Below, piece after piece: positions 54,501 to 62,069 of a DNA stretch of 64,000 nt. Under the pieces are notes generated by a model. It saw only the letters and a list, made by a program, of their open reading frames with translations. It had not been told where the DNA came from and made no database searches. Position numbers and translations under genes: made by a program. Each line of letters starts with the position of its first letter. Position 1 is the first letter of the stretch. The stretch comes from Paenibacillus koleovorans NBRC 103111 (GTDB lineage: Bacteria > Bacillota > Bacilli > Paenibacillales > NBRC-103111). The stretch covers positions 35,495-99,494 of the forward strand of contig NZ_BIMA01000012.1 in assembly GCF_004000845.1 (NCBI RefSeq), in the 5' to 3' direction.

Positions 54501-55613
54501 TTATTGGCTCCTCGTCTTTATTTTTTCCCAGGAAAAATATTGCTCCAGCAAAATCGGTTCGCTGTCCGCGGCGAATGGCCGAGGGACGGTCGTATCGTAC
54601 AGGAAAATGCTGTTGCCGGGTATAGAGTGGCGAATGTTTTCCTCAAGCGGCTTCATCGTTAAATCGAACTTCCCCAGGATGCGGTAGTCGAGCGGCTTCG
54701 TTGTCAGCACATAGCGGCTGTAGCGGCTCGCTTGTTTCGTCCCGTACAAATCGATCGTGAGCTGGCTGCGCATTTGCCGTTCGAACAGGCGGCCCAGCCC
54801 GATATTCTCGAAGCTGGCGTCGTACACAACGCTCGCTCTGTCGTACGGGTCGAAGACGTATTGTTTCTTGTCGGCATTCGAGAGCGGGACTTGGAAGTGA
54901 TGAGCCCGGTTTCTGAAATGCGTGCCGACGTCCCCGAAATTCGTGCTGTGCGAGACGTAAGGGTAAACGAAAACCTTGTTCTCGTCGATCATGTACTTGG
55001 CGTAATACTTTTTCCACGACGACTCCGGCCATCTCGCCACGCAGCGGGGCAACGCCTCCTTATCCCACTGCTTGTGCAGCAGGTTGTCGGCGTTGTCGTA
55101 CCATGCCTTGTAGGCCGCCCATTGCGAAGCCGTCCATATTTGCCCCCAGGAGGTCGGCAGTTGGCCGAAATAGACGTCGTAGCGTCCCTGCAGCGGCTCG
55201 AACGGCAATTTGGCGCTTTCGTTGAAGCGGGGGGCATAGAGCGAAATGCCGGCGATACGCTTGTCATGCTCGTAATATTGGACGGCCTGAAGCGCATAGT
55301 TGTAATAGTCGGGGGAAACGAAGAGATCGTCCTCCAGCAAAAGGATGCGTCCGTATCGGAGCGCCAAATTGCCGCATTTCATAATATGGTTGCGCAGCCC
55401 GAGTCGTTCTTCGTGAGCGATTACCCGCTTGCGGCCGAACGGCCAGACGAATTGATGGGCCAGCTCTCGCACCGGACCGTTCGTCTCGCAGTGGTCGATG
55501 CTGATGACCAGTCTCACCTTGCCGGGGTAGGCCGCATGCAGCAGGGCGCGCAGACAGCGCTCCAACGAGTGCCTTCGGTTGAAGGCCGCAACTACGATCG
55601 TCAATTCGCTCAT
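54501..55613 (-). CDS. GT2/GNT-I-like glycosyltransferase
   Basis: 370 aa GT-A fold enzyme. It starts ELTIVVAAFNRRHSLERCLRALLHAAYPGKVRLVISIDHCE and has an acidic metal motif GRILLLEDDLFVSPDYYNYALQA. The centre is rich in aromatics (TSWGQIWTASQWAAYKAWYDN). The last 100 residues match nothing I know. It has no membrane helix. It is followed directly by the GT-D gene and is divergent from a GT11 gene with only 53 bp between starts. Probably builds a surface glycan; sugar specificity is unknown. Confidence 0.75.
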   Translation of the reverse strand: MSELTIVVAAFNRRHSLERCLRALLHAAYPGKVRLVISIDHCETNGPVRELAHQFVWPFGRKRVIAHEERLGLRNHIMKCGNLALRYGRILLLEDDLFVSPDYYNYALQAVQYYEHDKRIAGISLYAPRFNESAKLPFEPLQGRYDVYFGQLPTSWGQIWTASQWAAYKAWYDNADNLLHKQWDKEALPRCVARWPESSWKKYYAKYMIDENKVFVYPYVSHSTNFGDVGTHFRNRAHHFQVPLSNADKKQYVFDPYDRASVVYDASFENIGLGRLFERQMRSQLTIDLYGTKQASRYSRYVLTTKPLDYRILGKFDLTMKPLEENIRHSIPGNSIFLYDTTVPRPFAADSEPILLEQYFSWEKIKTRSQ

Positions 55614-55666
55614 TGTATCGTGTCACCGTTCCTTGAGTCTATAATGTCGGGTGGTGTCGGGTATCC

Positions 55667-56581
55667 GTGATGATGAACGAGTCTGAAGCAATGCAGACGA
55701 GTCCGCTGGACCAAACGGCAGAGCCGGAAATCGTGCCGGCCGATCAGAACCGCCGGGTCGTGACGATTGCCGGTACGGGCTGGAAAGGACGGTTCGCCAA
55801 TCAGTTGTTTCAATACGCTTTCGTGAAAGTATATGCCGCCATTCACAGGTTGCGTCTCGAGACGCCGCCCTGGATCGGCCAGGAGCTGTTCGGCCACCGG
55901 GATCCGCCGATATCGGTGCTGCTGCCGACCGTGTACGAGACGGAGCAGCGCAATCTGGCCGAGCTGTTCCGCGAGCCCGTTCCTCGGTACGTGAACGTCA
56001 ATTTCGACGGATACTTCCAGTTCCACACCTCGCGTTATTCGCCATACCGACATTATTTCCGGGCTTTGTTCCGGCCTGTGCCGGAAATCCGGGGGACGCT
56101 GAGGGCCGGATGGGCCGAGCTGCGATCCCGAGGCGATGTGGTCGTAGGGATCCATCTGCGCCGCGGCGACTATGCCCGCTATGCGAATCGGCCGGGCAAG
56201 GAGCATCTGTTCATGGCGCCGACCCAGTGGTACCGGGATTGGCTGGACACGTTCTGGGATCGGCTAAACCGTCCGGTTTTGTTCGTGGCGAGCGACGATC
56301 TGAAGGAAGTGATCGGCGACTTTCGCCGTTATAATCCGGTCACCGTCTGGGAGCTGGACCTGATGCCGGCGTTCAAGGCGGCGCCGTTCTATCCCGACTT
56401 CCATCTCCTGTCGCTCTGCGACAAGCTGGCGATCTCGAACAGCACCTTCTCGTTCGCGGCGAGTTTGCTGAACCCGATGGGCGTCGAATGCGTCCGTCCC
56501 CATATGGAGCTCGGGAGATTGGTGCCCTATGATCCGTGGAACAGCCCGCCGCTGCTTCATAATGAGAAGGACTACTATTAG
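55667..56581 (+). CDS. Glycosyltransferase family 11 protein (first paralogue)
   Basis: 304 aa from GTG 55667 (ATGs at 55670 and 55673 are alternatives). GT11 enzymes are GT-B fold and usually transfer fucose in alpha-1,2 linkage. Motifs: GRFANQLFQYAFVKVYA near the N-terminus, GIHLRRGDYARYA (the HxRRxD donor-binding motif), PVLFVASDDL and LAISNSTFSFAASLLNP. It has an unusual leader of about 30 residues before the first strand. It faces a second GT11 gene tail to tail, 25 bp apart. Confidence 0.85.
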   Translation: MMMNESEAMQTSPLDQTAEPEIVPADQNRRVVTIAGTGWKGRFANQLFQYAFVKVYAAIHRLRLETPPWIGQELFGHRDPPISVLLPTVYETEQRNLAELFREPVPRYVNVNFDGYFQFHTSRYSPYRHYFRALFRPVPEIRGTLRAGWAELRSRGDVVVGIHLRRGDYARYANRPGKEHLFMAPTQWYRDWLDTFWDRLNRPVLFVASDDLKEVIGDFRRYNPVTVWELDLMPAFKAAPFYPDFHLLSLCDKLAISNSTFSFAASLLNPMGVECVRPHMELGRLVPYDPWNSPPLLHNEKDYY

Positions 56582-56606
56582 GAGGCTCGATTGGCCTGGA
56601 ATTTAG

Positions 56607-57461
56607 TTATCGAAGGTTCAGCCGGACGTCGCTCTTCCATGGTTTGTACGGTACCAGCTTGCCGCTCTTATGCGGCCGCATGAACTTCCAGCAGCGCTCG
56701 TTGAGCAGGCTGGCGGCGAAGGAGAAGGAGCTGTTGGAGATAGCCAGCGCATCGCTTTGGGTCATGACGTAGAAGTCGGGATAGATCGACGGGTCGATCC
56801 GGACGAACTTCGGCTCCGAAGGGAACTCGGGGAACACATCTGCCGCGGTAACGGGCCGATAGGCGACGAAATCCGGCAACACCGCTTTCAGATCGTCGCT
56901 GGCGATGTAGAGCACCGGCTTGTTGATCCTGGGCCATAGCTCGGCCAGCCAGTTCAGGTACCAGGCGTTCGGAATCGGGAAGTTGCGCGGATGTTTGGCG
57001 AATCGGGCATTCAGGAAATCGCCTCGGCGCAGGTGAAGGGCAATGACCGTCTTCCCCTGCTTGCGCAGCTTTTCCATGCCCGCCTCCACAATGGTCGAGA
57101 TCGGCGGCACCGGCTGGAACAGCGAGACGAACTTCGCTTTGTAGGGCTCATAGTTCTTCATGTTGCTCATGAACTGGCTGTTGAAGTCGGCGTCGACATG
57201 CGGCGGCTCCTGGCTGGAGAAGGCATTCTTCAGGTCGACCTGCGTGACGGTTGTGGGCGGCTTCTCCGTAATGCGAGGCTCGCTGTGGCCGAACAAGTAT
57301 TGCCCGATCCAGCGCGGCGTCTGGAGCCTCAGGCCGTGACGGTCTGCGTAGATGCGCAGGAAGGCGTACTGGAACACTTGGTTGCCGAAACGGCCCCGGT
57401 GGCCCAGGTTGGCCATCGTGATCCTGCCGTTGTGTTGCATAGGGCCTTCGATTCCGATCAC
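56607..57461 (-). CDS. Glycosyltransferase family 11 protein (second paralogue)
   Basis: 284 aa from GTG 57461; ATG 57440 is also possible and neither has a strong site. It has the same layout as the 55667 gene: GRFGNQVFQYAFLRIYADRHGLRLQTPRWIGQYLFGH, ALHLRRGDFLNARF (HxRRxD) and LAISNSSFSFAASLLNERCW. The two proteins are clearly paralogous along their length, suggesting an old inverted duplication. Donor is probably GDP-fucose or a related sugar nucleotide, inferred only from family. Confidence 0.85.
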   Translation of the reverse strand: MIGIEGPMQHNGRITMANLGHRGRFGNQVFQYAFLRIYADRHGLRLQTPRWIGQYLFGHSEPRITEKPPTTVTQVDLKNAFSSQEPPHVDADFNSQFMSNMKNYEPYKAKFVSLFQPVPPISTIVEAGMEKLRKQGKTVIALHLRRGDFLNARFAKHPRNFPIPNAWYLNWLAELWPRINKPVLYIASDDLKAVLPDFVAYRPVTAADVFPEFPSEPKFVRIDPSIYPDFYVMTQSDALAISNSSFSFAASLLNERCWKFMRPHKSGKLVPYKPWKSDVRLNLR

Positions 57462-57530
57462 ATCCCTTCGTAGGACCGTGTTTCTGTAATTTATGCAGGG
57501 AGAAAGGGACTTGACCGTCTATTTTTCGCA

Positions 57531-57567
57531 AACAAAAGCCCGGGCACTAAGCCCGGGCTTTGTTGTG
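57531..57567 (-). terminator. Terminator overlapping a stop codon
   Basis: AAAGCCCGGGC and GCCCGGGCTTT pair perfectly around a 5-nt loop at about 57534-57561. On the minus strand the hairpin contains the stop codon of the small membrane-protein gene and is followed by TTTTGTTTG. Confidence 0.85.
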
Positions 57568-57792
57568 TCGGCGGAAGCGGTCGCCGATCAACCCGAAGAT
57601 CGCATAACTGGCGATCGTCAACAAGTAGATGGTGTAAACGCTGTAGTAGTGGATGTCCGAGAAAATCTCGATGATCCACACCGGCACGCTGAACATGAAC
57701 AGGAAGATGTTGTCGGGATCAATGCCCGAATAATTGAACAAGCAGAGGGCGATGCCGAACAACGTGAGAATGAGCGTGGTCTTGTATCTCAT
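57547..57792 (-). CDS. Small membrane protein, two to three helices
   Basis: 81 aa from ATG 57792, with GGTGGAGG about 10 nt upstream. Helices: TTLILTLFGIALCLFNYSGI, NIFLFMFSVPVWIIEIFSDI and VYTIYLLTIASYAIFGLIGD, ending in a basic tail (RFRRHNKARA). Its stop codon lies inside the terminator hairpin. No family is recognised. Confidence 0.65.
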   Translation of the reverse strand: MRYKTTLILTLFGIALCLFNYSGIDPDNIFLFMFSVPVWIIEIFSDIHYYSVYTIYLLTIASYAIFGLIGDRFRRHNKARA

Positions 57793-57897
57793 GCGCGAGT
57801 GGCCTCCACCAGATGGGATATCTTGCGATGTCCTGCCATTTGCCTTTAGTTTGCATTGCGCCTTCGATTTCCATACACCGAAGCAATAATTCCCGTT

Positions 57898-57951
57898 CTG
57901 GTTCCTTTTTGCGAAAAGAACTTGTCAGTAAAACGGAACCAGATGTAAACT
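57898..57951 (+). promoter_or_regulatory. Candidate promoter and GGAACCAG operator of the esterase gene
   Basis: TTGTCA (57922-57927) and TAAACT (57946-57951), 18 bp apart, are a plausible promoter. GGAACCAG (57935-57942) lies in the spacer and its inverted copy CTGGTTCC (57898-57905) just upstream. A bound repressor could block RNA polymerase. The same motif occurs at 59071-59089. Confidence 0.5.
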
Positions 57952-57999
57952 AAAAAAGAAGGATATACGATCTGATAGAAAAATGGAGGAGAGGATCAC

Positions 58000-59028
58000 A
58001 TGTCATATTCCTTTGCGGAGCTATATCGGAATGGCGTACCCCCGGTGCTGGAGGAAGGGATGAGCCGTGAAGCCTGGGAGGCAAAGCGCGAGCGGATTCG
58101 GGAGACGTGGACAAGGTGGATCGGCGGGGTGCCCGAGAAAGTGTCGGCACAGGTGGATGTGGCGGAAGAAACTCGTTTCGACGATCATCGCCGTTTGCGA
58201 ATCAGCTACTCGACCGTCTATGGCGATCGGATTACGGCTTATTTGCTGCTGCCGAACGAGCTGCAAGAACGGGAGGATGTCGGGAAATGGCCGGCTGTGC
58301 TGGCGATGCATCCTACCCACGAGAGCGGCAAGGACAACGTGGCCACCCATGAAGGACGCGAAAACCGGATGTACGGCCTGGAGCTCGTACGCCGCGGATA
58401 TGTGGTGCTGGCGCCTGATTTGCTGACTGCCGGCGACCGGATTTACCCGGGGCGGAGGGCGTACGACAGCACGCCATTCTACGAGCAATTCCCAGACTGG
58501 TCGACCGTCGGCAAGAACATCATCGACCATATTCAAGGCGTAGAGGCGCTCTGCAGCTTGGGGTATGTAGATGCGGACCGGATCGGGGCGATCGGCCATT
58601 CCTTCGGCGCGTACAACGCTTATTTCCTGGCCCCGTTCGACAGCCGGATCAAAGCAGTGGTTGCCAGCTGCGGCGTTTGCCCGTTCGCGCGTACGGACGA
58701 GCCGGAGCATTGGGGTGTGAGGCCGTTCCCCTATACGCATTTGCCGAGAATCAACGAAGAGCTGGCTCAAGATCGGGTGCCTTTTGACTTCAACGAGGTA
58801 ATTGCTTTGTGCGCGCCGACGCCGCTGATGCTGTACGGCGCTCAAGCCGATCACATCTTCCCTCATTGGCAGGCTGTGGCGGAAACCCACCTGGATGTGG
58901 CCAAGCTATACAAATGGCTGGGCGTCGACGACCGGTATTTTGCCTTGATGGGAGCAGGGGGGCACGATTTTCCGCCTGCGATACGATTAACCGCTTACCA
59001 TTTTTTTGATCGATGGCTAAAATCTTAG
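58000..59028 (+). CDS. Alpha/beta-hydrolase, dienelactone-hydrolase/acetyl-xylan-esterase-like
   Basis: 342 aa with GGAGGAGAGGA upstream of ATG 58000. The catalytic triad is visible: Ser in GAIGHSFGAYNAY, Asp in LMLYGAQADHIFPHW and His in GAGGHDFPPAI. A 100-residue N-terminal part precedes the fold (LPNELQER... WPAVLAMHPTH). No signal peptide, so it is cytoplasmic. It is similar in layout to esterases that deacetylate or hydrolyse plant-derived compounds imported by neighbouring transporters. Its promoter shares a motif with that of the downstream binding-protein gene. Confidence 0.85.
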   Translation: MSYSFAELYRNGVPPVLEEGMSREAWEAKRERIRETWTRWIGGVPEKVSAQVDVAEETRFDDHRRLRISYSTVYGDRITAYLLLPNELQEREDVGKWPAVLAMHPTHESGKDNVATHEGRENRMYGLELVRRGYVVLAPDLLTAGDRIYPGRRAYDSTPFYEQFPDWSTVGKNIIDHIQGVEALCSLGYVDADRIGAIGHSFGAYNAYFLAPFDSRIKAVVASCGVCPFARTDEPEHWGVRPFPYTHLPRINEELAQDRVPFDFNEVIALCAPTPLMLYGAQADHIFPHWQAVAETHLDVAKLYKWLGVDDRYFALMGAGGHDFPPAIRLTAYHFFDRWLKS

Positions 59029-59057
59029 TTGACACTCCTCAAGGAATCGGCTAGGAT
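59029..59057 (+). promoter_or_regulatory. Promoter of the solute-binding protein gene
   Basis: TTGACA (59029-59034) and TAGGAT (59052-59057) with 17-bp spacing. Transcription would begin near 59064, just before the GGAACCA direct repeats. Confidence 0.65.
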
Positions 59058-59070
59058 AAGGTTGTAGATA

Positions 59071-59089
59071 GGAACCACAAGGGAACCAG
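59071..59089 (+). promoter_or_regulatory. GGAACCA direct repeats, candidate operator
   Basis: GGAACCAC (59071-59078) and GGAACCAG (59082-59089) are spaced 11 bp apart, about one helical turn, just after the predicted transcription start. An identical GGAACCAG sits in the esterase promoter. Confidence 0.45.
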
Positions 59090-59261
59090 TTAAAAGGAAT
59101 GAAACGTGGTTTACATCCCGATTAACTCGGGGCGGTTGGGCAGGTTGAACGGATAGTTCCATATACATAAGACTTCCGTTCTTCATATCGCTGAGTCCCT
59201 TCAGGTGTACTTGTCTCATTTTTGTTATCCTATGTGATTGGAAAAGGGAGGCAAATGAAAC

Positions 59262-60887
59262 ATGATCAAAGAAAACAAGCTGAGGAAAGCTGCATTCCGC
59301 ACCCTGCCGCTTACGGCGCTTACGCTGGCCGTTGCGCTCAGCGCGTGCGGCAAGTCCGAGGAGCCGGCGGCTTCGTCGTCCCCGTCTCCGGCCGCATCGC
59401 CGGGAGCAAGCGCGAAGCCGGCGCGCGAGAAGCTGACGCTGAACTGGATCATCCCGCAGCGCGACACCACGGCGAACCTGCCGAGCGACGGCTCGGATTT
59501 CGTCAGGAAGGCGATCGAGGAGAAATTCAACGTCACCTTCAACCTGGTCCTGCTGAACGGCGCCGACTACAACAACATCATCAACCAGAAGGTCGCGGCA
59601 CGAGAGCAGATGGACCTGTTTTACTACGACGGCCGGGCTTCGAACGACCTTATCAAGGAAAATTTCACGAAGGATCTGACGAATTTCCTGACGCCGCAGA
59701 AGGTGCCGAATTTCTTCAAATGGGTGACGGAGAAAGAGCTGGCCGCTTACCAAGTGCAAGACAAGTTCATGCGCGCTCCGTTCCCATTTGGCCGCGAGAT
59801 TCTGTGGTCGTATTATCTCCGTAAGGACTGGCTCGACAAGCTGAAGCTGAAGATGCCGACGACTTACGACGAGATGGTCGATGTGATGAAAGCGTTCACG
59901 TTCAACGATCCGGACGGCAACGGTAAAAACGACACGTTCGGCTTCTCCACCAACGGCAACGGCACAAGCATTCCGACCGAGTTCCCGGTTTTCATCAAAA
60001 ACAAAATATACGCCGACTTCTGGGTGGAGGACGACGTGTTCCACGTAGGGCGCACGGATCCGAGATATCCGGCCGCAATCGACGATTTGCGCAAGCTGCT
60101 CGATCTGAAGGTGGTCGACCCCGACTGGTTCCTGAACAAAGGGTCGCAAGCGCTGGATAAGGCGGCTCAAGGCAAAATCGGCATCGTCTATGGTTGGGGC
60201 AAGGACGTGGCCTTCGACAACGCGACGAACAGCTTCCAGAAGAAAACCAAGGAAACAACAGGCGTTCAGACCGCAGAGTGGGTGCCGTTTAATCCGTTTG
60301 GCGATTCCCCGATGGGTGTCGGTCAAAATCCGGGCAACTTCAATCCGTTCCTCGTCAGTAACAAGTCTTCGGACGCGCAGGTGGAGCGCTCGATGGAAAT
60401 TTTGAACTGGCTGTCCGGCGAAGAAGGGTTCCTGCTGTCGCACTATGGCAAGGAGGGCGTGCACTACAAACGCACGGGCAACAAGATCGAGCTGCTGCCG
60501 GACGCTTATAAGAAAGATATTATCGACAAAGGCAACTTCCTGGCGCTGTACTTGCCGATCGTGCCGAACGAGCCGACGATTCTCGGCTTCGATGTGATCG
60601 ATCCGAAGGAAACCGACCGCGACCGCTCCATTCTCGCCAAGCTGCGCTCGTACAAGACGCTTCCGAGCATAGGGACGGCGCTCAGCGTGAAGGAAGGGAT
60701 GGATTTGCCGAAGCTCTCGATGCAGACGACCGTCATTCAGACGAAGCTGCTGTTCGAGGACAAGGATTCGTCCAAGTTCCCGCAATACCGTCAGGAGCTG
60801 ATCGACAACTATGGCTTGAAGACGATCATGGACTGGTATGCCGAGTTGGTGAGCAAGGCGCAAGGGAAAAAGATCGTTTGGAAATAA
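59262..60887 (+). CDS. Orphan extracellular solute-binding lipoprotein
   Basis: 541 aa with GGGAGG 10 nt upstream. The lipoprotein signal ends VALSAC (Cys29), followed by a Ser/Pro/Ala linker (SSSPSPAASPGASAKPA). The binding domain resembles family 1 proteins: EILWSYYLRKDWLDKLKLKMPTTYDEMVDVMKAF, FNDPDGNGKNDTFGFSTNG and a later LSGEEGFLLSHYGKEGVHYKR. No permease genes adjoin it, so the channel must be encoded elsewhere or this protein acts as a sensor or scavenger. A hairpin separates it from the dehydrogenase gene. Confidence 0.92.
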   Translation: MIKENKLRKAAFRTLPLTALTLAVALSACGKSEEPAASSSPSPAASPGASAKPAREKLTLNWIIPQRDTTANLPSDGSDFVRKAIEEKFNVTFNLVLLNGADYNNIINQKVAAREQMDLFYYDGRASNDLIKENFTKDLTNFLTPQKVPNFFKWVTEKELAAYQVQDKFMRAPFPFGREILWSYYLRKDWLDKLKLKMPTTYDEMVDVMKAFTFNDPDGNGKNDTFGFSTNGNGTSIPTEFPVFIKNKIYADFWVEDDVFHVGRTDPRYPAAIDDLRKLLDLKVVDPDWFLNKGSQALDKAAQGKIGIVYGWGKDVAFDNATNSFQKKTKETTGVQTAEWVPFNPFGDSPMGVGQNPGNFNPFLVSNKSSDAQVERSMEILNWLSGEEGFLLSHYGKEGVHYKRTGNKIELLPDAYKKDIIDKGNFLALYLPIVPNEPTILGFDVIDPKETDRDRSILAKLRSYKTLPSIGTALSVKEGMDLPKLSMQTTVIQTKLLFEDKDSSKFPQYRQELIDNYGLKTIMDWYAELVSKAQGKKIVWK

Positions 60888-60902
60888 GCGATGAAAAAGT
60901 AG

Positions 60903-60930
60903 CGGCCAGCCCCTCTCACAGGGCTGGCCG
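60903..60930 (+). other. Intercistronic hairpin after the binding-protein gene
   Basis: CGGCCAGCCC (60903-60912) pairs perfectly with GGGCTGGCCG (60921-60930). There is no T tract, so it may stabilise the upstream transcript or only partly terminate. Confidence 0.6.
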
Positions 60931-60952
60931 AATTTGAAAGTGGAGGCCGGTT

Positions 60953-61948
60953 ATGAACATAGCATTTGCAGCGGCTAATGAATTGGTGGCGCGCATCTTC
61001 CGGCCGGAGCATCTGGAGCGATTGCGTAAGATTGGCAATGTGAAGCTGTTCCCTTACGCCGACTACCCCCGGCCGGCGGAAGTGGCCGAGCTGCTGGGCG
61101 ATACCGGCGCGGAGGTCGCGATCACGGCATGGGGCAGCCCGGCGTTCGACGAGGCGATCCTGCAGCGGGCGCCGCGCCTGAAGCTGATCGCCCATGCGGC
61201 GGGCTCCGTCAAGCCGCTCGTCACGCCTGGGCTGCTTGGCCGCGAGATCCGCATCTGCAGCGCGAATGACGCATTGGCGCGAGGAGTGGCGGAGACGACG
61301 CTCGGGCTAACGATCGTGTCGCTCAAGAACATCTGGCAGCTGTCCGCCGACACGAGGAGCGGACGCTGGGAAGAAAATCGCGGCAAGGTGCGAGAGCTGT
61401 ACGGCGTGACGGTCGGCATCGTCGGCATCGGAGCCTGCGGCGCGCAGTACGCCAAGCTGCTGCAGCCGTTCGACGTGCGACTGCTCGTGTACGATCCGTT
61501 CGTCGGAGAGGCGGAGATCGCCGCGCTGGGAGGACGCAAGGTCGGGCTGGAGCAGCTGCTGCGCGAGGCTGATGTCGTCTCGATCCACGCGCCTTCGCTG
61601 CCGGAGACGAACGGCATGTTCAATGCCTCGACTCTCGGCCTGATGAAGGACGACGCGATCCTGATCAATACGGCGCGCGGCAGCCTGATCGACGAGCCGG
61701 CACTGGCTGCTGAGCTGGCGAAAGGCCGCCTGTGGGCTTGTCTCGATGTGACCGAGCCGGAGCCGCCTGAGCCGAACCATCCTTTTCGCACACTGCCCAA
61801 CGTTACCCTGGTTCCTCATATTGCGGGGGCGACGAACAATGGGCTGCAGCGGATGGGCGACTATGTGGTGACTGAATTGGAGCTGTATGCGGCGGGCAAG
61901 CCGCTGCAGGGGGAAGTCGATCTGCAACAATTGCACACGACGGCGTGA
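60953..61948 (+). CDS. NAD-binding 2-hydroxyacid dehydrogenase
   Basis: 331 aa of the D-isomer-specific 2-hydroxyacid dehydrogenase family. NAD motif VTVGIVGIGACGAQYAKLL, catalytic Arg in INTARGSLIDEPALAAEL, Glu in DVTEPEPPEPNHPF and His in LVPHIAGATNNG. It starts MNIAFAAANELVARIF, with GTGGAGG 8 nt upstream. The substrate is unknown. It lies between a sugar-type binding protein and the GntR fusion regulator, suggesting a catabolic role for a sugar acid (inference). Confidence 0.9.
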   Translation: MNIAFAAANELVARIFRPEHLERLRKIGNVKLFPYADYPRPAEVAELLGDTGAEVAITAWGSPAFDEAILQRAPRLKLIAHAAGSVKPLVTPGLLGREIRICSANDALARGVAETTLGLTIVSLKNIWQLSADTRSGRWEENRGKVRELYGVTVGIVGIGACGAQYAKLLQPFDVRLLVYDPFVGEAEIAALGGRKVGLEQLLREADVVSIHAPSLPETNGMFNASTLGLMKDDAILINTARGSLIDEPALAAELAKGRLWACLDVTEPEPPEPNHPFRTLPNVTLVPHIAGATNNGLQRMGDYVVTELELYAAGKPLQGEVDLQQLHTTA

Positions 61949-61994
61949 CGGTTGAAGACCTTAGGTCTTGGAGGTGAAAGCTTGAAGAGCAAAA

Positions 61995-62024
61995 TTGACA
62001 TTCCTCCAAAGGTATCGATATGAT
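61995..62024 (+). promoter_or_regulatory. Promoter of the GntR fusion gene
   Basis: Perfect TTGACA (61995-62000) and TATGAT (62019-62024), 18 bp apart. Just upstream is the palindrome AAGACCTTAGGTCTT (61955-61969), a possible operator. Confidence 0.7.
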
Positions 62025-62069
62025 AGATAGAAGATTGTTTTTGTAGAGCCATATTCGGGGAGATGTAGC

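Noticed and set aside
59025..60863. 612-codon minus-strand open frame opposite the solute-binding lipoprotein gene
   Set aside because: The plus strand has a lipobox, RBS and family motifs; the antisense product has none.
61982..62023. 13-codon frame with a GGAGGTG site and TTG start before the GntR fusion gene
   Set aside because: It overlaps the -35/-10 elements of a consensus promoter, and the GGAGGTG may be chance; there is no leader-peptide signature.
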